This document shows positions 31,638 through 41,965 of a stretch of DNA of 64,000 nt, in pieces. The notes below the pieces were generated by a model that saw nothing but the letters and a program-made list of their open reading frames with translations, was not told the DNA's origin and ran no database searches. The position numbers were made by a program, and so were the translations under genes. The stretch is from Pseudo-nitzschia pungens. Lineage: Eukaryota > Bacillariophyta > Bacillariophyceae > Bacillariales > Bacillariaceae. The stretch covers positions 4,526,001-4,590,000 of the forward strand of contig CM074763.1 in the NCBI GenBank assembly GCA_037355855.1, read 5' to 3'. Numbering within the stretch: position 1 is the first letter of the stretch; each line of letters starts with the position of its first letter.

Positions 31638-32444
31638 ATGATTGCCACCACCACAAAACCAACCACGATGCTTGCTCCCATTCGAATCATTTCTCCCTCG
31701 CTGCTACCACCGCTTCCCCCCTCCTCGTCCTCGGAACCGGGCTCCACCACACCGACCATGCCCACCGAGCACAAAAAGATGGCAGCAGCAGGAGCAGCCA
31801 CATCGATATCCTCGCCCAAGCGACAGCGGTGCGCAAGGGTGTCCTTTCAACCCCAAGGGCGGGTGGCCTACATCCGGGCAACGTCCGAAATCCCCCAGAA
31901 CGAAAAAGACGAGATGTGGTACGGGGCTTCCGAGCTGGCGGGGTTCAAGCAGAGCGCCCGGGATCTCCTGCTGCGGAACCGCAGGAGGCGTGGCCAGTCT
32001 TCCTCCACTGCTTCCGGTGGCGAGAGCGAGAGCGAGAGCAGCGAGAGCAGCGAGAGCAGCGAAACAACACCCCAGAGCCCAACTGCGTCCGACAGCGACA
32101 GCGACAACGAAACCAATAATAACAACAATACTATCAATCACAATCACAATAACGTGGAATCGAGGGAACAAGATTCCATGCGGGGAATGGAAGCCTACAT
32201 TCCGTCCCGCCAGAGGTTCAGCAAGCGGTTCATCGAGCACGTCCTTGAGGCCTACCACGAGCGGTGCTATTCCCACGAACACGTGGCACTGCTCGCGGAA
32301 AAGTGGAGCCAAAAGACGCGTCTGCGGGCCCTTGCCACTGCAGAAAAGGATTACTGCATCGTCTACTGTCCGGACGAAGAAAGGGAAAAAGAAGACGGCC
32401 ACAAAGAGTCCAGCGAACAGCAGTCGCAACTGGTGGAGGTGTAG
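31638..32444 (+). CDS. Unrecognised diatom-type nuclear protein
   Basis: The frame opens at ATG 31638 (MIATTTKPTTM) and encodes 268 residues, with no intron needed. The first ~55 residues are Ala/Pro/Ser-rich. A conserved-looking block then begins: RCARVSFQPQGRVAYIRATS, followed by NEKDEMWYGASELAGFKQSARDL. The middle is Ser/Glu and Asn/His low complexity (ESESSESSES, from hexamer repeats). A second block reads RGMEAYIPSRQRFSKRFIEH then VLEAYHERCYSHEHVALLAE and ends charged. The combination of a V-x-F entry strand, E-x-MWY and RG-M/L-E-x-x-x-P is, as far as I know, shared by many diatom proteins without assigned function. I know no activity. Charged low-complexity linkers suggest a soluble protein; nuclear location is a guess. 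Confidence 0.65.
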   Translation: MIATTTKPTTMLAPIRIISPSLLPPLPPSSSSEPGSTTPTMPTEHKKMAAAGAATSISSPKRQRCARVSFQPQGRVAYIRATSEIPQNEKDEMWYGASELAGFKQSARDLLLRNRRRRGQSSSTASGGESESESSESSESSETTPQSPTASDSDSDNETNNNNNTINHNHNNVESREQDSMRGMEAYIPSRQRFSKRFIEHVLEAYHERCYSHEHVALLAEKWSQKTRLRALATAEKDYCIVYCPDEEREKEDGHKESSEQQSQLVEV

Positions 32445-33004
32445 ATATCACTTCCGACCAAAAGGGAAGGGAGTGACTCTCAAAACAAACTCACTCCCAC
32501 TCCCACACTCAAAAAAACAATCACACACTATCAATCAAAACGACCACCAAAACACACACGATAGACGCAACAACATAAAGACAACACCACTACGTACTAC
32601 TACTTATAGAAATCAAAATAGAGAATGGGGCATTGCTTATTATTATCATTACTTGTATATATTATCATTAATATTATATCATTCTAATATAGGAGTATTG
32701 ATACAATCGTTTTGCGTTGGTTCCGAAACCTAGTCTTGACAAGATAGTCGCAGGGATGGATTCATTCATTGACTCGTAGGCGGCTCTCTCTTTCGCTGGG
32801 CATCTATTCGGTCGTATTTTCACACAATTGACTTTCTTTCGTTCCGAAACCGAGTCGTCACTGCTGAATGGACACTCACAGGAATGGATTCATTCTGCAT
32901 TGCTTCGTTTCATCATTGAATTGCTTGGAGCTTGTTTCGCTGAACCCACCCCGATTGACTGATTGACTGATTGGATTGATTACTTCATTGCTTCCTTCCT
33001 TCCT
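32445..33004. other. 3' spacer between convergent genes
   Basis: No gene seen. It is AT-rich (TATTATCATTA around 32636-32690), with a partial direct repeat of CCGAAACC...GTC and CGAAACCGAGTCGTCACT near 32722 and 32845. It separates the 3' ends of the preceding unknown gene (+) and the prenyltransferase gene (-). Confidence 0.4.
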
Positions 33005-34421
33005 TCATTCCGCCATCTTGCCCCGGATCCGCTTCTCCACCAGCGTCCAATACTTGCGCCGGACCACGTCGTGCTTGCGGGCCAGCCCCGAGGCCAGATC
33101 CGCCGCGGTCTCCAGGGACGACCGTCCACCCATCAGCTCCAGCAGGTCGATCAACGCGCTCGTCCGATGGACGCAGGTGTCGGGATCTCGGCGGGCCGCT
33201 TCCAGGACGCCCCCGGTGGCCACGGCCCGTGCCTCGCAGTCCGCCAGCAGGCTCTCAAAATCCCGCACGTCGGAAGTTTCGTCGTTGTCGTCGTCGTTGT
33301 CGTCGCTGCCACCGCCGCCGCTCCTCCGGTTCAGAGCGCGGTGTTGTTCCCCCAGGATTCCCAGGAGGTACCGCCAGGGGCTCTCGTTGTAGGGATCGAC
33401 GCTCGCACCCTTTTCGAGGGCAAAGTTGGCCTCGGTACGGGCGGTAGCAAGGGACAGGGGGCGGTTCCCGCTCTTGCCCTTGTGCGTCACGAACCAGCGC
33501 TGGTTCCAGGCCGAGTTGTTGCGAACGTCGTCCTCGATCAGCGAAGCGACTGGTTTGCGGATGTGGGTGGTGCGGGTCGTATGGATTGGTTCGTTTTTTT
33601 TTTTGTGTGTGTGTGTGTGTGTGTGTGCGCAGATACATATATATAGATAATTATAACAATAATATGACATGTACCCGTATCACACATTGAATCATCACAA
33701 GCAGACGAGATGGGATAGTGAGTGAGTGAGCGAGTGAGTGAGTAAAGGAGTTGCAATGCGACGCAACGCAACGCAACGAAATGAATTTAAATGACGACGC
33801 ACCAATTTCCAGTTCCCGTTCCCACGCCGACTCGTCGTCGACCGTCATCAAAAGCCATTGCCTATAGGACCAGGCATGGTAGTTCTTTGCGTCCTCCCCC
33901 AAGACGAAAGCAATGTAGGCAAGTTCCTCCTCCAAGAACTCCCGGGCACCGTGGGTTTCCAGCAGCGCCCTTCGGTGGTACCAAATCTGAAACGGCGGTC
34001 GGGCGGGCAGGCAGCCACGCAAACAGCAGAGAGTCGGGCAAGACAGCAGGTGCGGGTGGCAACGCGGCGAGTGTGAGAGCGAACCGAGACGGGAGATACC
34101 ATGCATCCCAGAGACGGTAGACGGTGCGGCTGGTATCGCGAGACGGACGAGCACGTGGTGGTTCTCTACCAACGAATGCAACGCAAAACGACGCAACGCA
34201 ACGCAACGCAATGCGATGCGATGCGATGCAATACGACACACGCACCTGGTAATTCTTGGGATTGCTCCCTCCCAGCAATGCCGTCAGTTCGAGTTCGGCA
34301 CGAATCTTTTGCGGGTCCGTGGCGTGGCCCAGGAATCCGAGGCACTTGCGCCGAAAACTCCAAACGGTATAGTTGGCCGGATTCATTTTCAGGCAGGTCG
34401 CCGACAATTTCAGGGCGCGTT
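33005..34421 (-). CDS. FNTA: Protein farnesyltransferase/geranylgeranyltransferase-I alpha subunit (5' end missing)
   Basis: The alpha subunit shared by farnesyltransferase and GGTase-I helps bind prenyl diphosphate and attach the lipid to C-terminal CaaX cysteines. Three exons are visible: 34421-34246, 33986-33803 and 33549-33005, with GTGCGT donors and CAG acceptors in phases that agree (0 and 1). The exons contain successive PPTA helical-pair repeats: NPANYTVWSFRR, NPKNYQ/IWYHRRALLE across the first splice, DAKNYHAWSYRQWLL, then EDDVRNNSAWNQRWFVTHKG and NESPWRYLLGILGE, in the same order as human FNTA. A Ser/Gly/Asp insert near the C-terminus follows the microsatellite pattern of this genome. 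Upstream exons (roughly the first 60-100 residues) must lie in or beyond the N gap starting 115 bp away. RabGGTase alpha is less likely given the repeat match. Confidence 0.9.
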
Positions 34422-34535
34422 CTGCGGTAAAGAATGCGAGTGAATACAGAGAATGAGTATGAGAATGAGAATGCGAATGCGAACGAGGCGGGGACGCGGT
34501 AGCGATGGAATGGAATGTGAATTGCGACGGAAAGG

Positions 34536-35035
34536 NNNNNNNNNNNNNNNNNNNNNNNNNNNNNNNNNNNNNNNNNNNNNNNNNNNNNNNNNNNNNNNNN
34601 NNNNNNNNNNNNNNNNNNNNNNNNNNNNNNNNNNNNNNNNNNNNNNNNNNNNNNNNNNNNNNNNNNNNNNNNNNNNNNNNNNNNNNNNNNNNNNNNNNNN
34701 NNNNNNNNNNNNNNNNNNNNNNNNNNNNNNNNNNNNNNNNNNNNNNNNNNNNNNNNNNNNNNNNNNNNNNNNNNNNNNNNNNNNNNNNNNNNNNNNNNNN
34801 NNNNNNNNNNNNNNNNNNNNNNNNNNNNNNNNNNNNNNNNNNNNNNNNNNNNNNNNNNNNNNNNNNNNNNNNNNNNNNNNNNNNNNNNNNNNNNNNNNNN
34901 NNNNNNNNNNNNNNNNNNNNNNNNNNNNNNNNNNNNNNNNNNNNNNNNNNNNNNNNNNNNNNNNNNNNNNNNNNNNNNNNNNNNNNNNNNNNNNNNNNNN
35001 NNNNNNNNNNNNNNNNNNNNNNNNNNNNNNNNNNN
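34536..35035. other. 500-base assembly gap (N)
   Basis: Exactly 500 unknown bases, probably a scaffold gap of arbitrary length. It removes the 5' end of the prenyltransferase alpha-subunit gene, so distances and orientation across it are not certain. Confidence 0.97.
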
Positions 35036-35191
35036 ACTGATGATGTACGGTATTGGTCGGTCGCGCAGACACCTGACACCTCGATAACCTACCTTACTTT
35101 CGCGGATGATCATTCCGAGAAAGATCTGATTTACCAAAATTCCCAATTTCAATTATTTCAAAAAATAAATTTCAATCTCAATCCCCCTCCA

Positions 35192-35826
35192 TATCGTTTA
35201 GTGATGGCGCCCGGAAAAATATCCAAAAATCAACGCATATGCGTTGATACATTTTGAAGCAATCCTAACTTCTAAAGTATTCATCCAATATCAACAAGTA
35301 ATGGCTTGTTAGAAAGCTCTCACTCTCCTCTTTCCATAGGTATATGGTTCTATATACTTCAGAGGTGCTCTTGTTGTTGTAAATACTCAACCAAGTGTAC
35401 ACATGTGAACAGATTAAATATTAAGTTATCGACGCATATGCGTTGATTTTTGGATATTTTTCCCCCTCGCGTATTTACTAGTAATGACTAGTTTGATTCA
35501 TACACTGATTGACCAATAGGACTCATCAGATCAGTAAAAAACTGATATTTGACTAATAGGACTGAGAAAATTGTCACCGGACCAAGTGTTCCTGACAGCT
35601 GCCTGACAGCACCTTCTGTGCTTTGACTCGTCAGATTAATATCAAATTGAAATTTGACTAAAACGACTTGGAAAAAAGGATGCGCACCATAATTTATTTC
35701 TGGAAATCGAGTAAAATAAGACTACTTGGATTAATATTTTATTGAAATTTGACTAATTAGACTGTTAAAAAAATATGCGAAAATCAACTGTGGCACAGTA
35801 GGTCCGGGCGCCATCACTAAACGATA
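35192..35826. mobile_element. Short nonautonomous element with inverted ends and TA duplication
   Basis: The ends are 22-bp perfect inverted repeats starting TCGTTTAGTGATGGCGCCC (35194-35215 and complement of 35803-35824), flanked on both sides by TA, giving 631 bp between the duplications. That is the pattern of a MITE mobilised by a Tc1/mariner-type transposase. Inside, 35216-35249 (a run around ATCAACGCATATGCGTTGAT) is repeated inverted at about 35427-35461, so a smaller hairpin-forming unit sits in the left half. No coding sequence is present. Confidence 0.65.
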
Positions 35827-36082
35827 ATTTTTATAAGAAAATTCAATCCCGCCTCGTGAATAAAAACCACTACGAAGTAATTTCGCCTTACTTTGTACGA
35901 ACTTCGTACAACTGTAACGGTCAATCTTAACCTTACTTTGTAGCAGCGCTGAACGAAACAACAGCAGCAAGTTCCTCTGCAGTAAAATTCAAGTCGCTCT
36001 GAGCTCATAAACAACGTGGAAGATCAGTTAGACGGGACTCCTTCCCCTTCTCTGAGTGACTTGTTAAAATTAAGTGAGCTCA

Positions 36083-36087
36083 TGAAC
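36083..36087. repeat. Target-site duplication TGAAC (left)
   Basis: Five bases immediately outside the left LTR, repeated at 41966-41970 immediately outside the right LTR. Five-base duplications are usual for Ty1/copia integrases. Confidence 0.9.
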
Positions 36088-36349
36088 TGTTGAAATAAGA
36101 GGTTAAATGAGCACGTAATGCCACTATCACCTCTATCAATCCTTAAAGAATAATTTGAAACTATAAATTTACTTGTTAATTCTGTTGGTGAGATAAAACA
36201 AAAAGAATGAGCTCTCCGCATATATCATTTTTGGATGATGTATGTTCAATGTCTTTTTATTTGTACTCAGCCCCTGCATGGCTTACGCCTCGCTCTTTTT
36301 TAGTAATTGGTATTTGGTCTCGCGCCACCGTCTGTCTGTATTTCCAACA
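36088..36349 (-). repeat. 3' LTR of the CoDi element (left copy)
   Basis: 262 bp, starting TG and ending CA, and by eye identical to 41704-41965. With the element reading on the minus strand this is the 3' LTR. The element's coding frame ends about 50 bp away, with a purine-rich GCAGGAGTG adjoining the LTR as the likely polypurine tract. Confidence 0.92.
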
Positions 36350-36398
36350 CACTCCTGCGTCACGACGTTAAGTAATCACGTTGTGTCGAAATTGATAC

Positions 36399-39390
36399 TT
36401 ATGGTTTGGTGGTGCGTGCCTCCTTGGCTTTCTTGAACGCTTGTTCATAAGCTAGATAGTCCTGTTCATTAATGCCCAGAATTTGATTCCGGAATTTTCT
36501 GAACAGCGAGCCCTGAAGGGGCTTGGTGAACGCATCTGCAATCATGTCCCCTGTTGGACAGTACTCAATCGACACTTCCCCTTTCTTGACCTTGTCGGTG
36601 ATCAGGAAGTATCTGATGTTAATGTGACGGGTTCGCTTCGTGCTGGATGCCTTCCCGTTCGTCTCTAATTTGATTGCACTAGTGTTGTCCTGGTATAGTA
36701 TGTTGTTCTCTCCCAGGATAGGTTCTGCAGGGTTGTCTCCGTCTTGCGGGTTGCATCCTTTTGCATGATACCCTTGCCACTGTAGGAAATAATAGCACCA
36801 CACATTGAATGGTAGTACGTCATCGACTCCCACCACTTCCGCTTCAGTCGAGCTTTTGGTGTTAATTTTTTGTTTTGTTGATACGGAGAGGACTGCTCCT
36901 TGGCCCATAGTCATCATTCCACCGGTGTGGCTTCTCATGTCTGCGTGTACCGTGAATGATGCATCTACATACCAGTAAGTGTTGCCCGTGCCATCCCATC
37001 CCAGCACCAGTGGCAGGAAGATGGAGTCACGGAGATAATTCAACACGCGCTTTAGTTTTCGTTGGTCATGTATGTCTGGATCTTGTACCCTTGTACATAG
37101 AAATGCAATGGCAGTTTGGATGTCTGGTCGTGCTCGCTTTGCCACGAACAGTAATTTTGCCACATATGAATGAAAGATGTCTTTCTCTTGCTCTGTTAGC
37201 TTCTCCTCTTTCTCCGCAACATCGAAAAGGTGTGATGCTGCCGGCGTTGCTGCAGTTTTGTCCTCCTTCAGGCTATCCGGCAGGTCCGATAGGACATCTG
37301 CGATATAGTCGAACATGCTGAACTTTACCTTCCCCTTCTCAGAGTAGTCGATTGTCATCCCCACATATTCGTGTACCTTCCCCCGAGTCACGGAGAGCGG
37401 TTTAATTTGTCCGAATTCATCGTTGAGGTCCTTAAGCAGTTGATCCACAACAGCTGAGTCCTTGTGGGAGATTTTCAAATCATCAACATGCCAGACGATA
37501 GTGAGTTGCTTTCCATTCACCATCTTGTTCATTGTACACATGTCGTACGGATTGGCTTCGAAACCCTGGCTTTTCAACCACTCCACGAGCTTTTCCCAGA
37601 ATAGAATCGCCGCTCGCAGGGTTCCATAGATTGCTCGTTTCGCCTTCGCAAACAACACTTTTCTGCCATTCCTATTTACTAGGCACTTGGAATAGTTCTC
37701 CGGATCAAGCTGGGCAAATAGCTCGGCCATCGTCCCGTCCAATCTAATATATACATCCTCCCCTTCGGGCATTGGAGTCTGTAGGAACGCCCCTGGAATG
37801 TCGGCAGTTGCAACGTCCCGCTCTTCGATAGCGTCTATTAGACATGACAGCATAAGTGCATATAGGGATACTGTTGGGGATGATGCGTCCTCCTTGGAAA
37901 TGAATTCGCGTTGCGGCCTCCCGTCTGCACACCCCCGGGCTTTGATCTTTCCACATCGCTTCCGTTTTAGAAACATTAGGTATTGTAGGGATCGTTGTAC
38001 ATCTTCCTTCTTCATTTCTCTCGGGTGAATGGGGGCTACCACCTGCATGTCATGCATCTGTTGTAGCTCTGATAGTATTGCCTCTACGCCCTTGTCTCCG
38101 AACAGTTCCAGACCCTTTTTAACTCCGTATTGCTTTGTTACGAGCGATGCATCTAGATTATTGTACTGCTCCAGAGCCGCAGCCACTAGCATGAAGCCGT
38201 TGTGCTCGCGTTCGAGCGCCTTCACCGCTTCTCTGTACCCGGCTGTAAAGAAAGTCCGGTGGTGGGTTTCCACTGTGAACCCATCCTCGTTGCCAAATTT
38301 GTTATGTGTTCGCCGAACGGACGGCCGCAGGTTGTATCCCCCACCACGAGTGGGCTCCTCCTCAGTATGTGATCCCGATTCCTCTTGGGTTCCGTCGGGC
38401 TCCGAGTTACAGGTGGATGGCTCCGTAGTGTCGATGGTACCGGGGGTAGCGGTATCGATCGGAGGGGCAACGACAGATTCGGTTGGGACGGTCGGCTCGG
38501 CGTGGTCAGTGGCGTCGGGTGGTGCCTCCGGCGCCGGGCCAGTGGCGACAGGGTTGAGATGGTCCGCATCCGTACCAGAAAAGGCACTTTCGGTGGTCAC
38601 TCCTGTGAGGGCTGTGTCAACGCTGGCGTCATCCGGTTGGAAGGACGCGTCCGAGGCGTCATCGTCCGACCCAACGGATGCTGTGTCAAGGTCGAGAATG
38701 GTGGTTTTACCGGTCTCATCGCCAAACAACAGGCCGACGGGGGCTTGCTGTTCTGACGCGATTTGCTCCACGCGAGAGATAACGGCTTGGGAGAGGCGGC
38801 CAAGGGTGGCGGATTGGCGATAGATGCGTTGCCCGGTGTGGAGATCAAATAAAAACATCCTGCCATGGCGATTGCTGGAGGGGCGCAAATAGATGGCGTC
38901 CACTGCGCGAGGTTCCATTGTGTTGTTCGTGTCGGCGCTGTGGGCGAGGACGTAATCGCCAAATTGGAACTGACAGTGTTTGGCGGCGTCGAGTTTCTCG
39001 CCAGTCATGATTTCACGGGGGGACAGCTGCGCGGACACGCCACCGGCGGTGAGGGTGTGGTTAAGCCAGTAGTCTACTCCATTAACGAGCTCGATGGTCA
39101 TGCGGGTAGGGAGTCGACGAAAAGGAATGGCTGCGAAAGTGCAACGGCAGCGCTCTTTGCTGGTGCGATTGTCTCGTTCAATTGTTGGTTCGTGCGCACC
39201 CGGAGCAACAATATCGACGTGAACTGGGGGATTGTGTTGCAGCAGATCCTCGCGTAGGCATTCGAACTGTCCGTCTGCAAATACCATGACAACTTGGAAA
39301 CCTCTGGAGGCATATAGCCCGATTACGGCGGTGATGCAACTGAGGAGTGTGGACTTCTTCATATCATAGATGGCTCGGCTTGTTCGGAAA
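36399..39390 (-). pseudogene. CoDi pol: C-terminal integrase, reverse transcriptase, RNase H
   Basis: About 1,000 codons, the largest frame of the element. It opens within the integrase core (FRTSRAIYDMKKSTLLSCI) and carries VFADGQFECLRED, with the second catalytic Asp, and APGAHEPTIERDNRTSKER, with the Glu. A Pro/Thr/Ser/Asp-rich linker follows. Reverse transcriptase has DVATADIPGAFLQTPMPEGE, then KRAIYGTLRAAILFWEKL and TIVWHVDDLKISHKD, with the paired catalytic Asp. RNase H has YVDASFTVHADMRSHTGG and LYQDNTSAIKLETNG, closing with MIADAFTKPLQG. All key acidic residues are present, so activity is lost only through the upstream frame break. It is labelled a pseudogene because the frame does not connect to gag-protease as assembled. 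Confidence 0.9.
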
Positions 39391-39966
39391 CTGGAGATGA
39401 TGTGACACTGTCCGGAGGAAACGCACGCCATTCACGGTGTATATGTCGGTTGACAGGGTGATCTCCTTGTATCTTTGGAGGATGGCCGGAGGCACGGGTG
39501 TGATCTCGGCGCGTGTGTGCCCGGGTTGTCGGCGCACTGTTTTCCCCTTTAAGATATTCGTGTTTGGGCCATATATATCGTCTGCAATTTGCACATCACG
39601 ACGAGTGACAGAACAATTTTGGATCCGGTTGCTGTCGAGAAGTTTGAGGAACTCGCGCTTGCTCGGGAACCCCATCACCTCTTGTAGTTTGTGTGCTCGT
39701 TCGGCTCGCCGCACGTCCAGGTCCGAGTACAGTTGCTTTTGTCCTTCGGTCGTTGTAATAGCGAATATCGCTCCCGACTGTTCCCGTAGGTCGCTCACAT
39801 ATAGATTGTTTTCTGCTCTGTGGAATCGGCGAGTCGTCCCGTCTTCCTTGTGAACAAAGAATGCCTGGTCCACTCCCGTGTCCAGCGTAACCCGGTGCTG
39901 ATCGGACACTAGTCCTAGCGATAGCACGTTCGCAATCCCTGATTCGAGGTACCACACCATTCCAAA
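39387..39966 (-). pseudogene. CoDi pol: end of protease and N-terminal integrase
   Basis: This frame begins after the first break with FGMVWYLESGIANVLSLGLV, the usual sequence following the CoDi protease (GDLPGYGTVWY...IANILSL). It continues through the zinc-binding N-terminal integrase region (RRAERAHKLQEVMGFPSKRE, RIQNCSVTRRDVQIADDIYG) and GPNTNILKGKTVR, and reaches the first catalytic Asp in STDIYTVNGVRFLRTVS. It then runs out of frame at 39386-39387. Without that extra base it would continue directly into the downstream frame. Confidence 0.85.
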
Positions 39967-41455
39967 ACCCAGGAAGGTCTCCCACCATTTCGGTTGCAAC
40001 ACTGCCTGCGTTGCAATGGATTATCACACGTTCGTTCTGCGGGTGGCGCCTGATGTCTTTGAGCATTGCCGGATTGGCGATCACGTTGCATGTGGCTTGG
40101 CTGTCCAGTAGTAGGAGGTATGGGTCAACCTTCCCATCCATTTGCGCGAATAGGTGTTCTATTCCCTCGCTCATCGCGTGCTCACTCCTGGGCTTTTGAT
40201 ACTCACTCCTGGGCTTTTGATACTCACTCCTGGGCTTTCCGTTGGATTCCTGCCCGGCTTGCACATTTTCGCATATGTTGATAAAGCATAGTTCCTCGCC
40301 GAATGTCTCGCCGTTTGATATTGCGTTCATGAACAGTTGGGTTGCCTTCTTCAATTTCGGTTTGCTGACCTCTCCATTGGTCACAAAAGCGGTTGCCTCT
40401 GTACTCTTCTCCTCGCTGCCACGTTTGTTGCTTGATTGCGGGTGGTTTGTTTTGCGATTGGTTCGTTCAGGTCCATTTCGTGACGTTTTGAATCGATTAA
40501 TAAGCTCCAGAGCTTCCCCCGGGGTTGTCGGGTATGCGTCCTGCTTTAGGCAGAACTCGTCCCGGAGTGTCCCCTGGATATTTCTGTGATTCTTTCGGTT
40601 AGCTCCTTCCACGATCTGTATGGATTGTAGGATACGTTCGGCTGACTCCCGAATCTTATTCTTCTTGTCCTTTGGCATGTCGGCGTATTGTTCGTATGAT
40701 GTTTCCGAGTGGCACTTCTTTAGCGCGTATTTGATTAATTCCTTTGAATGGATCGTAATCCCTGCTGATTTTAGGACTTCGAAGCGCAGGATCGACTCTT
40801 CAACGTATGTTGTTGCGTCCTTGTTGCTGTCCTGGTATCCTTCCACCCATTTCTTGAGTTTCAGGAACACATCCAGTGCCGGACACACGGTCGTCTCGTT
40901 GTCTCTGTAGCAGATTTCTCTGAGCATCTTAATAAGCTCCAGCGTGTTGTCCTCGTCTTGGATGGATCCCCATTCAGGCAGTGCTTTCAACTTGTCCGTT
41001 ATTCCTGGGCTGAGTTGTCCGTACAACATTGAGAACATCTGTTTTAGGTCCTCCTCGTATTTTGAATATGCATATCTTTTTTCTTTGACCTTGTCCAACC
41101 AAAGTTTTGTTTTCATTTCTTTTTTAAATTCGTCGACCACTGTCTTCCCTGCCACCTGAGTTGTCCATGATGATGAATCTGGCATGTCTGCTTCGTAGTC
41201 GTCTTCCTCCAGACCCTTGAGGTCCCTCATTGGCTTGTTGAGTTTGGAGTTCATTTTCCCGGCAGCGATTTTTGCGGCTTTGTAGAATGCGTCGAACTGT
41301 AGCGAGAGTGGTGTCTTGTGGTCGATCGAAAGGTCAATCACAATCCCTTTCATGTCATCTTGATCCAATCCGGTGAATTTTGAGGCACTGTTGTTTGTCC
41401 CTCCACTGTTGGAGCTGCGATTCCGATTTCGATGTCGATTCGGTCTGTCATCCAT
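39967..41455 (-). CDS. CoDi gag and protease
   Basis: This starts with ATG at 41455 (MDDRPNRHRNRNRSSNS). The gag part is about 400 residues, alpha-helical and charged (LWLDKVKEKRYAYSKYEED, MFSMLYGQLSPGI, FLKLKKWVEGYQDSNKDATT). I see no CCHC knuckle in this frame. A tandem SEYQKPR repeat from a 21-bp direct triplication lies at about 40190-40240. The aspartic protease active site is LLLLDSQATCNVIANPAML, and HCNAGSVATEMVGDLPGF closes the protease at the frame break. The frame remains open for another ~370 bases, but that tail is not homologous to anything expected. Confidence 0.85.
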
Positions 41456-41703
41456 TCCCTTGCTACTGTTGTTGTTGCTATTGGTGTTTTCGCCTCCAAC
41501 ATTTTCTGTCTTGATTTTTTTGGTCCATCTTTCCCCGGAGTATAAATACTGGACAAAAATGTGACGCTTAGTCGCACGCCCTGGATAACTCGACGGGGCA
41601 GTACTATGTTTGGTGTTGATCAGCTCGGAGATGCTCGACGGGCTGTCTTAATAAGTATGTGAGACGCGTTAGGTAGTCTCGAATCCCGTTCCTTTTTGTT
41701 TTA

Positions 41704-41965
41704 TGTTGAAATAAGAGGTTAAATGAGCACGTAATGCCACTATCACCTCTATCAATCCTTAAAGAATAATTTGAAACTATAAATTTACTTGTTAATTCTG
41801 TTGGTGAGATAAAACAAAAAGAATGAGCTCTCCGCATATATCATTTTTGGATGATGTATGTTCAATGTCTTTTTATTTGTACTCAGCCCCTGCATGGCTT
41901 ACGCCTCGCTCTTTTTTAGTAATTGGTATTTGGTCTCGCGCCACCGTCTGTCTGTATTTCCAACA
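41704..41965 (-). repeat. 5' LTR of the CoDi element (right copy)
   Basis: 262 bp, TG to CA, apparently identical to 36088-36349. The internal sequence next to it (complement of about 41673-41695) includes GGAACGGGATTCGAGAC, complementary in style to a tRNA T-arm. It may serve as an internal-type primer-binding site; that is inference. Confidence 0.92.

Larger units (their letters stand above)
36088..41965 (-). mobile_element. CoDi-type Ty1/copia LTR retrotransposon
   Basis: A complete 5.88 kb element, read on the minus strand: LTR, gag, protease, integrase, reverse transcriptase, RNase H, LTR, flanked by TGAAC duplications. Domain order (integrase before RT) assigns it to Ty1/copia. The RT motif VWHVDDLK and the integrase style are those of the diatom CoDi families. 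Two apparently identical LTRs imply recent insertion, yet the pol frame is interrupted twice (39964-39967 and 39386-39387), each site needing one base removed. It is either very young and recently inactivated, or intact with assembly indels. Confidence 0.93.
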
